Below, in pieces: positions 25,390 to 33,932 of a stretch of 40,710 nt of DNA. Under the pieces are notes generated by a model, which saw only the letters and a program-made list of their open reading frames with translations, was not told the DNA's origin and did no database searches. Numbering within the stretch: the first letter of the stretch is position 1; the number at the start of each line of letters is the position of its first letter. The translations under genes and the position numbers were made by a program. Origin of the DNA: Pseudomonadota bacterium (lineage in GTDB: Bacteria > Pseudomonadota > Gammaproteobacteria > Xanthomonadales > Rhodanobacteraceae). The stretch is taken from assembly GCA_021793575.1 (NCBI GenBank), contig JAJYSM010000028.1, positions 1-40,710 on the forward strand, written 5' to 3'.

Positions 25390-26340
25390 TCAGCGCGGCA
25401 GCCGCGGCAGCCGTTGTTCCTCGACGAAATACAACGGGCGCCGCTTGCTCTCGGCGTAGTTGCGGCCGAGGTATTCGCCAATCACGCCCAGCGCCAGCAG
25501 CTGCACGCCGCCGAGAAACAGGATCACCAGCATCAGGGTCGGATAGCCGCGCACCGGATCGCCGTGGAACAGCGCCTTGATCAGCACCCACAGGCCGTAC
25601 ACGAAGGACATGCCGGCCGCGCCCAGGCCCACCCAGGTGGCCAGCCGCAGCGGCGCGGTGGAGAACGAGGTGATGCCCTCGATCGCCAGCTGCGCCAGCC
25701 GCCAGTAGTTCCACTTGGTGGTGCCGGCCTGACGCGGCTCGCGCTGGTAGTGCACGGCCGTCTGGCGGTAACCGATCCAGCTGAACAGGCCTTTCATGAA
25801 GCGCTGGCGTTCGCGTAGCTGGCCCAGCGCATCCAGAGCGCGGCGCGACAGTAGCCGGAAGTCGCCGGTGTCGCGCGGGATGGCGGTGTCGGACAAGCGC
25901 TCCATGCTGCGATAGAACGCCGCCGCGGTGAAGCGCTTGAAGGCGGTCTCGCCCTCGCGCACGCTGCGCGTGGCGTAGACCACGTCGAAGCCGGCTTGCC
26001 ACTGCTCGACCAGGGCAGGAATCAGTTCCGGCGGATCCTGCAGGTCGGCGTCGATGACCACCGCCGCATCGGCGGTGACGGCGTCCAGGCCGGCGGTGAG
26101 CGCCGCCTCCTTGCCGAAATTGCGCGACAGCTTGAGCGCGCCGGTGCGCGGATCGTCGGCGACCAGCGCCTCGATGATCGACCAGGTGTCGTCGCTGCTG
26201 CCGTCGTCGACATACAGTACGTTGGCCGCCAGCGGCAGCGCGTCCAGCACCTGCCGCAGCCGTTGATGAAACGTCCTCAGCACGGCCGATTCGTTGTAGG
26301 CGGGAACCACGATGGTGAGCTGCGGCATGGGCGAAACCAT
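25390..26340 (-). CDS. Family 2 glycosyltransferase, GtrB/dolichol-phosphate-mannose-synthase type
   Basis: A 316-residue enzyme that probably transfers a sugar from a nucleotide sugar to undecaprenyl phosphate. The GT-A domain has LTIVVPAYNES at the start, LYVDDGSSDDTW, and the metal-binding motif in VVIDADLQDPPELIPALVEQ. RDTGDFRLLSRRALDAL and QAGTTKWNYWRLAQLAIEGI are typical of GtrB. Two hydrophobic helices at about 230-255 and 268-292 anchor the C-terminus. No flippase (GtrA) or lipid-A modification gene is adjacent. Starts at 26340 and 26328 both lack a good Shine-Dalgarno. A repeat element lies 62 bases upstream, between this gene and mtgA. Confidence 0.93.
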   Translation of the reverse strand: MVSPMPQLTIVVPAYNESAVLRTFHQRLRQVLDALPLAANVLYVDDGSSDDTWSIIEALVADDPRTGALKLSRNFGKEAALTAGLDAVTADAAVVIDADLQDPPELIPALVEQWQAGFDVVYATRSVREGETAFKRFTAAAFYRSMERLSDTAIPRDTGDFRLLSRRALDALGQLRERQRFMKGLFSWIGYRQTAVHYQREPRQAGTTKWNYWRLAQLAIEGITSFSTAPLRLATWVGLGAAGMSFVYGLWVLIKALFHGDPVRGYPTLMLVILFLGGVQLLALGVIGEYLGRNYAESKRRPLYFVEEQRLPRLPR

Positions 26341-26402
26341 GAAAATGATGGCTCATGCTAACCGGCCGGCAGGCTGCCCGGCGAATCGCGCACGGGTGGC
26401 GC

Positions 26403-26584
26403 TCAGAGGCTGAGAAAAATTTGACCGCCGTAGCGAGGGCGTCGCCGGGCGCGCGTGACAAGGTGCGTTGCGGGCACTACGGGGAGTTTGGTGAACCGGT
26501 GACTCGGATTTGACCGCAGCGCGCCGCCGGCACGGGCGTTTGGCGGCGGTCGCAGTAGGTGGGCGATTTTTTCTCAGCCTCTCA
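26403..26584. mobile_element. MITE-like element, copy A (with terminal inverted repeats)
   Basis: The ends are TCAGAGGCTGAGAAAAATTT and the inverted ATTTTTTCTCAGCCTCTCA, a terminal inverted repeat of about 15 bases (AGAGGCTGAGAAAAA). The element is 182 bases long with no coding capacity. Its right half (from GCAGCGCGCCGCCGGCACGG to the end) recurs in copy B at 28343-28436. The last three bases (TCA) are the stop codon of mtgA on the minus strand. No target duplication is evident. Confidence 0.65.
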
Positions 26585-27322
26585 GTGCGGCGGGCGCGGC
26601 GGCGCGCGGCCGTCGATGTAGCCGGGGCCGCCGAGCTGGGTCATCTGCTGCTCGATCCAGCCGGCGCGGCGCAGCACGTAGGCGCTGGGGCGGTCGGCGT
26701 GCAGCCGGCGCGGGCTCGGCAGCACCGCCGCCAGCCGCGCCGCCTGCGCCGGCGTGAGCCGTGCCGGCGTGGTGTGGAAATACGCCTGGCTGGCCGCACC
26801 CACGCCATAGATGCCATCGCCCAGCTCGGCGATGTTCATGTAGACCTCGAGCACGCGCCGCTTGGGCCAGGTCAGGTCGATCAGCACCGTGAAGTACGCC
26901 TCCAGCCCCTTGCGCACGAAGCTGCGGCCGTTCCACAAGAACAGGTTCTTGGCCGTCTGCTGGGTGAGCGTGCTGGCACCGCGCAACCGCCGGCCGTCGT
27001 CGGCGGCGTCGATCGCCTCGTGGATCGAGCGGAAATCGAAGCCGTGGTTGTAGGGAAAGGTCTGATCTTCGCCGGCCACCATCGCCAGCGGCACCCACGG
27101 CGTCACCTGCTGCCAAGGTACCCAGTGCTGCTGCAGGTGGAAATCCGGCTCGTGGTGCAGCCACGCGCCGAGGCGCCGCTCCAGCATCACCGCCGAGGTC
27201 AGCGGCGGCACGAAGCGCAGGATCAGCACCGCCAGCCAGCTCAGCGCCACCCACGCCAGCGCAACCCACGCCAGTCGGCGCAGCCAGCGGATCGACTTCG
27301 GATGGCGCGTGGGATGGGGCAT
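26582..27322 (-). CDS. mtgA: Monofunctional biosynthetic peptidoglycan transglycosylase
   Basis: MtgA polymerises lipid II into glycan strands in the periplasm. The 246-residue protein has one N-terminal membrane helix (residues 17-37) and a GT51 domain. Catalytic E85 lies in MVAGEDQTFPYNHGFDF. RGASTLTQQTAKNLFLWNGR and EVYMNIAELGDGIYGVGAAS are the other conserved GT51 motifs. Length fits E. coli MtgA (242). ATG 27322 starts a normal short cytoplasmic lead; the open frame continues upstream to 27400 without family resemblance. The stop codon TGA is supplied by the edge of repeat copy A, so the C-terminus (GRAPPRPPH) may have been set by that insertion. Confidence 0.94.
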   Translation of the reverse strand: MPHPTRHPKSIRWLRRLAWVALAWVALSWLAVLILRFVPPLTSAVMLERRLGAWLHHEPDFHLQQHWVPWQQVTPWVPLAMVAGEDQTFPYNHGFDFRSIHEAIDAADDGRRLRGASTLTQQTAKNLFLWNGRSFVRKGLEAYFTVLIDLTWPKRRVLEVYMNIAELGDGIYGVGAASQAYFHTTPARLTPAQAARLAAVLPSPRRLHADRPSAYVLRRAGWIEQQMTQLGGPGYIDGRAPPRPPH

Positions 27323-27432
27323 GCGGCAGGGCAGTCGGCGCGTGCGGCGAAGGGAACGCGCAGTATACGGGGCGTTGCCGCACCGCTGCGGCGCCCCCAT
27401 CTGGAAAACTTTGTCTACGGGAGTAGCGTGGC

Positions 27433-28332
27433 TTGGAAAAGATATCCGACGACGATGTGCTGCACCGCTTCATGCTGGAACACGCCGGCGTGCGCGGCGC
27501 CCTGGTGCGGCTGGGCCCCGCCTGGCGCGAAGTGGCAGGGCGCGGCGACTACCCGCCGGCGCTGCACGCACTGCTGGGCGAGGTGCTGGCCGCCAGCGCG
27601 CTGCTGACCGCCAACATCAAGCTCGATGGCGCGCTCTCGATCGAGCTGAAAAGCAGCGGCGCGCTGCGCCTGCTGTTTGCCGAATGCAGCCAGCACGGAC
27701 GCCTGCGCGGGCTGGCCCGCTGGAACGCGCCGCTGCCCGAGCCGCTGCAGCTGCGCGTGTTGCCCGACGCGATCATGGCGATCACCCTGGGCAACGTGGA
27801 GCGCGGCCAGCGCTACCAGGGGCTGGTCGAGCTGCAGCACGAGGGGCTGGCGTTGGCGCTGGAAAACTACTTCGTGCGCTCCGAGCAGCTGCCAGCGCGC
27901 ATCCTGCTGGCCGCCACCGGCGATCACGCGGTGGGCCTGATGCTGCAGAAGATGCCGGACGAGGGTGGCCGCGATGCCGCCCGTGACGACGACGCCTGGA
28001 ACCGCATCGTGCAGCTCACCGCCACGCTGAGCCCGGCGGAGCTGCTGGCCAGCGCGCCGGAGCAGTTGCTGTACCGGCTGTACCACCAGGAGTCCGTGCG
28101 CCTGTTCGAGCCGCGTGCGCTGGCGTTCGGCTGCAGCTGCAGCCGCGAGCGGGTGGCGGCGATGCTGCATTCGCTCGGTCGCGACGAGGTGGAGGCGGCG
28201 CTGGCGGCGCGCGGCGGCGAGATCGAAGTGATCTGCGAGTTCTGCGCGCAGCGCTACCATTTCGATCGCATCGACGCCGAACATCTGCTCAGCCGCCACC
28301 CCGCGCCCGCGCCCCCGGATACAGCGCAGTGA
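27433..28332 (+). CDS. hslO: Redox-regulated chaperone Hsp33
   Basis: Hsp33 is a cytoplasmic holdase switched on by oxidation. The 299-residue product has the zinc-binding cysteines C234 and C236 (GCSCSRERV) and C268 and C271 (CEFCAQRYHF). The N-terminal half has ASALLTANIKLDGALSIELK, and ITLGNVERGQRYQGLVEL matches the family core. The start is most likely TTG 27433 (LEKISDDDVLHRF), with GGGAG about ten bases before it, since no ATG or GTG fits the conserved beginning better. mtgA is divergent, 110 bases away. Downstream lies repeat copy B and a convergent gene. Confidence 0.95.
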   Translation: MEKISDDDVLHRFMLEHAGVRGALVRLGPAWREVAGRGDYPPALHALLGEVLAASALLTANIKLDGALSIELKSSGALRLLFAECSQHGRLRGLARWNAPLPEPLQLRVLPDAIMAITLGNVERGQRYQGLVELQHEGLALALENYFVRSEQLPARILLAATGDHAVGLMLQKMPDEGGRDAARDDDAWNRIVQLTATLSPAELLASAPEQLLYRLYHQESVRLFEPRALAFGCSCSRERVAAMLHSLGRDEVEAALAARGGEIEVICEFCAQRYHFDRIDAEHLLSRHPAPAPPDTAQ

Positions 28333-28342
28333 ACGGTCGGCG

Positions 28343-28436
28343 TCAGAGGCTGAGAAAATTCGGCTGCCGCAGCGCGCCGCCGGCACGGGCGTTTGACGGC
28401 GGTCGCAGCAGGTGGGCGATTTTTCTCAACCTCTCA
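28343..28436. mobile_element. MITE-like element, copy B
   Basis: Ends TCAGAGGCTGAGAAAATTCG and the inverted ATTTTTCTCAACCTCTCA form terminal inverted repeats with one mismatch. The interior is about 95 percent identical to the right half of copy A by eye. At 94 bases it lacks about 88 bases present in copy A. It lies between convergent genes, and its last three bases (TCA) are the stop codon of the GGDEF-EAL gene. It can fold into one long hairpin and may also serve as a terminator. Confidence 0.65.
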
Positions 28437-31337
28437 CGCCAGCAGTAGCGGCCGGTCGGCGCGCAGCCAAGTTTCGGCTGACTGCGCAGTGGCATACAGG
28501 AAACCCTGGCCGTAGCGGCAGCCCACCCGCAGCAGGGCCTGCCGCTGGGTTTCGCTCTCGATGCCCTCGGCGATCACTTTCATCTGCAGCGAATCGGCCA
28601 GCACCTGGATCGTGCGCACCAGTGCCAGCCCCTGGGTCTGCTCGTCGTCGACGGGCAATTCGGTGATGAAGGAGCGGTCGATCTTCAAGGTGTCGAACGG
28701 ATACTGGTGCAGGTAGCTGAGCGACGAATAGCCGGTGCCGAAATCATCCAGCGCGATGCCCACGCCGTGGCTGCGCAGGTTCTGCAGGATGCGCTTGACC
28801 TGCTCCGGGTTTTCCAGCAGCGCCCCTTCGGTGACTTCGATGCGGATGCAACGAGGCGGCACGGCGTATTGCTCGAACAGTGCGAGCAGCTGCTGGTCGA
28901 GGTTGGCCGAGCGGAAATGCCGGCCGGACACGTTGATGCTGATGAAGCCCTCGGGCCCGGTCAGCCGCAGCGCCTGCGCGCAGACCTGTTCGAAGATCTG
29001 CCAGTCGATTGCCTCGGCGCAGCCGCACTCCTCGGCGATCAGCAGAAAGTCGGCGGGGGACAGCAGCCCGCGTTCGGGATGGTGCCAGCGCAACAGCGCC
29101 TCATAACCGGTGATGCGGCCATCGGCGAGTTCGACGATAGGCTGGTAGAACGGCACGAATTCATTGCGGGCCAGCGCGTGGCGCAGGTCACTCTCCATGT
29201 CCAGCAATGACAGCGCCTCGCGCCGCAGGCGGTCGTCGAACATCGCGGCGCGATGGCGCCCCCCGTCCTTGGCGTTGTACATCGCCGCGTCGGCGTCGCG
29301 CAGCAGTTCCTCCGGCTGCCGGTAATGCGCTCCCGCCAGGGCGATGCCGATCGAGGCGGAGGTGAATATCTCCTTGGCGCCGAGGCGGAACGGTGTGTGC
29401 AACTGGTGGATGATGCGCTCGGCAATCAGCATCGCCGTGCCATCGTCGGCAATACCCTCCAGCAGCACCGCAAATTCGTCGCCGCCCAGGCGCGCGACCA
29501 CATCGCGTGTCTTCACGCAGGCGCGAATGCGGCCGCCGACCTGGAACAGCAGGTCGTCGCCGATCAGGTGACCAACCGAATCGTTGATCACCTTGAAGCG
29601 GTCCAAGTCGATGAACAACACGGCGAACGACTCGCCGGGGTTCGCATTGAAGCGCTGCATCGCCTGCTCCAGCCGTTGCAGCAGCAGGGTGCGGTTTGGC
29701 AGTCCGGTCAGCGAGTCGTGCAGGGTTTCGTATTTCAGCCGACGCTCGACGCGCTCGCGTTCGGCGATCTGCTCGCGCAGGTCGCGGTTGGCCAGTGCCA
29801 GCGCGCGGGTGCGCTCGGACACGCGGCGCTCGAGCCCGGCATAGGCCTGCTTGAGCGAGGCCGCGGCGTACTTGCGCTGCAGCGCGTTGGCGATGTGGTA
29901 GCTGACGAAGGTGAGCAGCTCCTGGTCACGCTCGTTATAGGTGTGGCCTGGCGAGTAGCTCTGCACGGCCAGTACGCCCAACGCTTTGCCGTTCCACACC
30001 AGCGGCACGCCGAGCCAGCACACTGAGCGCGTACCAAACTGACTGATCTCGTCGAGTGCGACCAGCCGGTCGATTTCATGTGGATCGGCCAGCAGCGGCT
30101 TGCCATGGCGTAGCACGTATTCGGTGACTCCACGGCCGTGCGCGCGCGCCGGCGGCACGATGTCCACCTCGTCAACCGAATAGGGGAAGGTCAGGTGGCC
30201 GCTTTCCTCGTCGACCAGCGCGATGTAGAAGTTGCGCGCGTACAGCAGGCCGCTGATCACCTGATGCACCGAGGAGTAAAATTTCTCCAGGCTCTCCGAG
30301 GCGTTGGCCAGTTCGGCAATGCGGAATAGCGCCGCCTGCAGGCGCTCGCCGCGTTGCCGTTGCAGCACCTGCTGGCGCAACACGCGATTGGCCTCGCGCA
30401 GCGCCGCGGTGCGATCCGTGACCCGGCGGCCCAACTCGATATGCGCTTCGCGTCGTTCGAGCGCGGTCTGCACATGCTGGGCTACGTAGTTCAGCAGTTC
30501 GAGGTCGTGCCGCGAGTAGTGCGTATCGGCACGATAGCTCTGCACCACGATGCCACCCACCACGCGCCCGGCATGCAGCAACGGTACGCCCAGCCAGTGC
30601 TCGCTGCGGGGGCCGACCAGCACGAAGTGGTCGCCGAACTGCTGGCGCAGCTCGTCGATTGAGCCCATCACCGGGCGGCCGGCCTGCAGCAGGTTCCAGG
30701 TCAGGCTGTGCAGCAGATCGTGCAGCGGCAGATCCTGATCCGGCGGTGGCGGGCTGGTGTCGACAATGTCGACGTAGTACGGAAAACGGACGGTGTCGGA
30801 GATCGCGTCATACAACACGATGTAGAAGTTTTCCGCGTACATCAGACTGCAGACGATGCCCTGCAGCGCCCGCATCATCTCGGGCATGTCGTGTTCTGTG
30901 CCGGCCTGTTCGGCAATCGCATACAGCGCACGCTGCAGCCGCTCGGCGAGGGCGAGGCGTGAAATCGCCTCATACAGACGGCTGGTCTCGGCCAGCTGGC
31001 GCAGCCGCGCATCGGCCACCCGGCCCAGCCATGCCAGCTGGTTCCGTGTCGTCTCGAGGGTGGGCAGTTCGGCCGCGTCAAGCACCAGCGCGCGCGAATC
31101 CTGCGGATCCTCGGCCAGCACCAGTTGCCCCGACGGTCGCGGCGTGACCGGCTCCGTCAGCCCTCGCCAGTGCAGCCGGCCGCGGATGCCGAGGTGGTCC
31201 AGCGCCAGTTCGCACAGCTCCATCACGCTGGCTGCATCGGTGGCTTCGAAGAACCGCTCGATCGCTCCCTGCAAGGCCGCGCTGTCCCTCGCCGCGACGG
31301 GCGGTTCGGATGAACGGATCGTGGGAGTGGCACTCAT
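28434..31337 (-). CDS. GAF-GAF-GGDEF-EAL cyclic-di-GMP signalling protein
   Basis: A 967-residue cytoplasmic protein. Two GAF-type sensor domains come first (about residues 120-290 and 330-500; RSEHWLGVPLLHAGRVVGGI and SVCWLGVPLVWNGKALGVLA are the paired strands), each followed by a coiled segment (ELGRRVTDRTAALREANRVL and GLERRVSERTRALALANRDL). Then a GGDEF domain with intact ARLGGDEFAVLLEG (GGDEF at 618-622) and an EAL domain with intact EALLRWHHPERG (EAL at 746-748), NVSGRHF and DDFGTGYSSLSYLHQYPFDT. Both cyclase and phosphodiesterase sites look usable. The usual inhibitory RxxD before GGDEF reads KTRD, so product inhibition may be absent. No membrane segments. The GAF ligand is unknown. 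A 14-bp palindrome lies 64 bases upstream of ATG 31337. Confidence 0.95.
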   Translation of the reverse strand: MSATPTIRSSEPPVAARDSAALQGAIERFFEATDAASVMELCELALDHLGIRGRLHWRGLTEPVTPRPSGQLVLAEDPQDSRALVLDAAELPTLETTRNQLAWLGRVADARLRQLAETSRLYEAISRLALAERLQRALYAIAEQAGTEHDMPEMMRALQGIVCSLMYAENFYIVLYDAISDTVRFPYYVDIVDTSPPPPDQDLPLHDLLHSLTWNLLQAGRPVMGSIDELRQQFGDHFVLVGPRSEHWLGVPLLHAGRVVGGIVVQSYRADTHYSRHDLELLNYVAQHVQTALERREAHIELGRRVTDRTAALREANRVLRQQVLQRQRGERLQAALFRIAELANASESLEKFYSSVHQVISGLLYARNFYIALVDEESGHLTFPYSVDEVDIVPPARAHGRGVTEYVLRHGKPLLADPHEIDRLVALDEISQFGTRSVCWLGVPLVWNGKALGVLAVQSYSPGHTYNERDQELLTFVSYHIANALQRKYAAASLKQAYAGLERRVSERTRALALANRDLREQIAERERVERRLKYETLHDSLTGLPNRTLLLQRLEQAMQRFNANPGESFAVLFIDLDRFKVINDSVGHLIGDDLLFQVGGRIRACVKTRDVVARLGGDEFAVLLEGIADDGTAMLIAERIIHQLHTPFRLGAKEIFTSASIGIALAGAHYRQPEELLRDADAAMYNAKDGGRHRAAMFDDRLRREALSLLDMESDLRHALARNEFVPFYQPIVELADGRITGYEALLRWHHPERGLLSPADFLLIAEECGCAEAIDWQIFEQVCAQALRLTGPEGFISINVSGRHFRSANLDQQLLALFEQYAVPPRCIRIEVTEGALLENPEQVKRILQNLRSHGVGIALDDFGTGYSSLSYLHQYPFDTLKIDRSFITELPVDDEQTQGLALVRTIQVLADSLQMKVIAEGIESETQRQALLRVGCRYGQGFLYATAQSAETWLRADRPLLLA

Positions 31338-31400
31338 CGGCGACGGTCAGTTCCGGGTTGATCCGGGCGGGGATCGGCATCGCCTGCCTTTATAACGTGT

Positions 31401-31414
31401 TAGTCAGCTGACTA
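31401..31414. promoter_or_regulatory. Palindrome upstream of the GGDEF-EAL gene
   Basis: TAGTCAGCTGACTA is a perfect 14-bp palindrome in the 245-base gap between divergent genes. GTTATA (minus strand, 31391-31396) next to it could be a -10 for the GGDEF-EAL gene. It is a candidate operator with no known regulator. Confidence 0.4.
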
Positions 31415-31582
31415 GCCAGCGTTCTCGGCTATGGGAACCCGGCACAGTGCGGCAGGTCATGTTTGGTGGGAGTGGCGGATTCTGTGCTTGGAGTAGCGTT
31501 TTCTGGTGTTAGTAAAACGTAAAATACGCTAGAATCGCCTGCCGAACTGACCAGTCACCGAGAAACGCCGCACCTTAACCTT

Positions 31583-32494
31583 ATGCGCCGCCTGTCCGCC
31601 CTGTTGTTGATGTGCCTGCTGCCGCTTGCCGCGGCCGGGCAGTCTGTACGCAGCGACAGTGCGCTCGCCCAGCGACTGCTGAGCCGGCAGCCGGATCAGC
31701 TCAGCGAGGTCGCGCCGGGCATGCTGCTGCCGCTGTGGCGCGGTCGCGACGGCCGCATGCTGGCGCTCAAGGCAGAGCGCAGCACCGGCGCCCAGGCGCT
31801 GCAGGACAACGCGCCGCTGGCCTTCCATGCCGTCGATGCGGCGAGTGTGATGACGACCGGCCTGCAGTATGGCCTGCTGCCAAACCTGCAGGCGCATGCC
31901 GAGATCAGCGAACATTCCTGGGCGAATCAGCCGCAGCGGGTACTTGGCAGCGAAGTGGGGGCCACGTATGCAGCTGGCCCGTACAGCCTGGGCGTGAGCG
32001 TGGGTACCAACAGCACCCCGGGCAATATCGCACTGCTGCCGCGGGTACTGCCCGGTGCAGCGCCCGGCGTGGATGGCCTGTCCGGGTTCGACAGCAGCGC
32101 CCAGCTCAACGCCCGCGGCCGGGTGGCCCTGGGTGGTGGCAGCGGCATTGATCTGGGTGCCAGCGTCGGCCGCATCCGGCTGCTGCCGGGCAACCTGCTG
32201 GGGGTCAGCACCATGGATCAGAAGCAACTGAGCTTCGGCGTCGACCATGGCCCGGTGACCGGCATGCTGGTCGGCCGCACCATGCAACCGCTGGCCGGCA
32301 TTCCCGGCGGTTTCAATCCGGACAAGCGCTGGAGCAGCATCGACCTGGGCGTGACGTGGCGGTTGCCGTGGCGCGGATCGTTGAGCGTCGGGGCGCAGAA
32401 CCTGTGGTCATCCGGCAATTCGACCAGCACGCCGGTGGGCCCGGAGCCGGATCAGTCGCGCACGCCCTACGTGCAGTATCACCAGGATCTCTGA
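31583..32494 (+). CDS. Exported protein of unknown function, probable beta-barrel
   Basis: I do not recognise this 303-residue protein. It has a signal peptide (MRRLSALLLMCLLPLAAAGQ, cleavage near residue 19). The mature part alternates polar and hydrophobic residues in short strands separated by turns, such as VGATYAAGPYSLGVSVGTN, RVALGGGSGIDLGASVGRI and WSSIDLGVTWRLPWRGSLSV. This suggests an outer-membrane barrel, but there is no C-terminal Phe. ATG 31583 has no Shine-Dalgarno. A weak -10 TAGAAT lies at 31530-31535, giving a leader of about 40 bases. A true intrinsic terminator follows. Restriction to Xanthomonadales is a guess. Confidence 0.7.
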   Translation: MRRLSALLLMCLLPLAAAGQSVRSDSALAQRLLSRQPDQLSEVAPGMLLPLWRGRDGRMLALKAERSTGAQALQDNAPLAFHAVDAASVMTTGLQYGLLPNLQAHAEISEHSWANQPQRVLGSEVGATYAAGPYSLGVSVGTNSTPGNIALLPRVLPGAAPGVDGLSGFDSSAQLNARGRVALGGGSGIDLGASVGRIRLLPGNLLGVSTMDQKQLSFGVDHGPVTGMLVGRTMQPLAGIPGGFNPDKRWSSIDLGVTWRLPWRGSLSVGAQNLWSSGNSTSTPVGPEPDQSRTPYVQYHQDL

Positions 32495-32520
32495 GTCACC
32501 TGCCGCCGCAACGTCCCGCA

Positions 32521-32547
32521 ACGCCGTCGTCCTGCGACGGCGTTTTT
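32521..32547 (+). terminator. Intrinsic terminator after the unknown exported protein
   Basis: ACGCCGTCG (32521-32529) and CGACGGCGT (32535-32543) pair around TCCTG, and a run of five T ends at 32547. It lies 26 bases after the stop at 32494 and just before the stop of the convergent DUF4097-like gene. Confidence 0.85.
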
Positions 32548-32557
32548 GCGAGTGCGT

Positions 32558-33466
32558 TCAGTGCTGCCGGCGGATGTGCAGATCGCCGCTGAAGGTCTCG
32601 ATATTGATCCGCCCCTGGCCATCGCCGAGGCGGGCGTCGAGGCTGCTGCCGGGGCCGTGATCGGCTTGGTGTGGCGTGCCGAAATCGCTGCGCAGATCGC
32701 CGCTGAAGCTGCTCGCATGCAACCTCGCAGAGGTGGCTGCCGGCAGCTGCAACTGCACGTCGCCACTCATGCTGTCGACATCGAGGCTGCCACCCACCGC
32801 CAGCGCACCGGCCAGTTGCGCGTCGCCGGATACCGTGCTGAGGCTGAATGTGCGCCAGGGACCGCCTTGAGCCTGGACATGGCCGGAAATCGTCTGCAGC
32901 TTGGCCACGCTACCCAGGGCGGGGGCCAGAATATCGCCGCTGACGGTTTGCAAATCGGCTTGTTCGGCATGCCCGCTCAGCTCGATGCCGCCGCTGACGC
33001 TGTCCACCTTGAGCGAAGGGGTGCGCGCCTGGATGCGCGCCTTGCCGCTGACCGTATCGAGCGAGATGCTGCCACCATCGACGCCGTCGATGACCAGTGA
33101 GGCGCTGATCACGCTGATCGCCAGCGATGCGGCCCGGGGCACGTGCACTTCCAGCGCGGTGGGCCCCATGCGGCTGTCACTGGCCCAGTGGAACCAGCCG
33201 GAGCCACCCTGCGGCTCGACCTTGATCGCCAGGTTGCCATTGCTGCCGCTGATGGTCAGCGGTTTGGCGCCGTCGCCCAGCTCTCCAGCCACCTGCACCT
33301 CGTTGCGATCCCAGCCGAGCACGGTCACCGTGCCGGCGATATTGCTGATGCTGACATGCGTCGTGGGGCTGGCGTCATGGCGCAGCTGGATCGGCGTGCC
33401 GGCGAGCGCGCAGCCCACGCACAGGCACAGCAGCAGCGGAAGGTAGCGGGTGCTTTTCATGGTCAT
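32558..33466 (-). CDS. Exported DUF4097-like protein
   Basis: A 302-residue protein with a signal peptide (MTMKSTRYLPLLLCLCVGCA, cleavage near ALA before GTPIQL). The mature part is a series of short beta repeats with the pattern VSG-x-A/I (LDTVSGKARIQA, VDSVSGGIELSG, LQTVSGDILA, LSTVSGDAQLAG, VDSMSGDVQLQL), as in DUF4097 proteins, which are predicted to form a beta-helix-like sheet. It is third in a minus-strand operon after an ECF sigma factor and a putative anti-sigma factor. ATG 33466 lies 11 bases after the anti-sigma stop; ATG 33460 is the alternative. DUF4097 proteins often sit with such regulators; their activity is not established. Confidence 0.88.
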   Translation of the reverse strand: MTMKSTRYLPLLLCLCVGCALAGTPIQLRHDASPTTHVSISNIAGTVTVLGWDRNEVQVAGELGDGAKPLTISGSNGNLAIKVEPQGGSGWFHWASDSRMGPTALEVHVPRAASLAISVISASLVIDGVDGGSISLDTVSGKARIQARTPSLKVDSVSGGIELSGHAEQADLQTVSGDILAPALGSVAKLQTISGHVQAQGGPWRTFSLSTVSGDAQLAGALAVGGSLDVDSMSGDVQLQLPAATSARLHASSFSGDLRSDFGTPHQADHGPGSSLDARLGDGQGRINIETFSGDLHIRRQH

Positions 33467-33476
33467 TGCGAGGATC

Positions 33477-33932
33477 TCAGCCGGCTTCCCGACCCAGCCG
33501 GCGCAGCTGGGCCTGCTGGCGCTCGGTGCGCACCAGCAGGCGCTGTAGTGCGGGTGAGTCGGGCGCCTGTCGCAGCGCCTGTTGCAGCTCCATGCGTGCC
33601 GCGTCCAGCTCGATCGTGGCGCCAGCCAGGCGTGGGTCGACAGGCTTCCAGTGAACAAAGCTGACCGCGCTGATGACCGGCATCGGAGCGGCGGCCGGGC
33701 GCAGCACGTACCAGCCGACAGCGGCACTCAACCCGATCGACGCCGCCAGGCCGACGGCGCCGAGCCGCCGCCGTCGGCGGACGGATGGCGGCTCGGCCTT
33801 GGCGGCGGGCGGGGCGACCTGCAGCGGCGCTAGCGCATCCAGCCGCGCATGGATCGACCCCCACAGCTCATCCGGTGGGCTCAGCGGCTGGCGCAGATCG
33901 CGCAGCTGGCGGCGCCAGGCGAATTCGTACAT
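33477..33932 (-). CDS. Putative membrane anti-sigma factor
   Basis: A 151-residue protein with no clear family motif. A cytoplasmic N-terminal part (MYEFAWRRQLRDLRQPLSPP) is followed by an Arg cluster (RRRRR) and one transmembrane helix at about residues 57-77 (LGAVGLAASIGLSAAVGWYV), then a helical periplasmic tail (DAARMELQQALRQAPDSPAL). Size, topology and position right after an ECF sigma gene, with start and stop codons overlapping (TGATG at 33930-33934), are what one expects of an anti-sigma factor. There is no zinc HxxxCxxC motif. The function is inferred from context. Confidence 0.7.
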   Translation of the reverse strand: MYEFAWRRQLRDLRQPLSPPDELWGSIHARLDALAPLQVAPPAAKAEPPSVRRRRRLGAVGLAASIGLSAAVGWYVLRPAAAPMPVISAVSFVHWKPVDPRLAGATIELDAARMELQQALRQAPDSPALQRLLVRTERQQAQLRRLGREAG

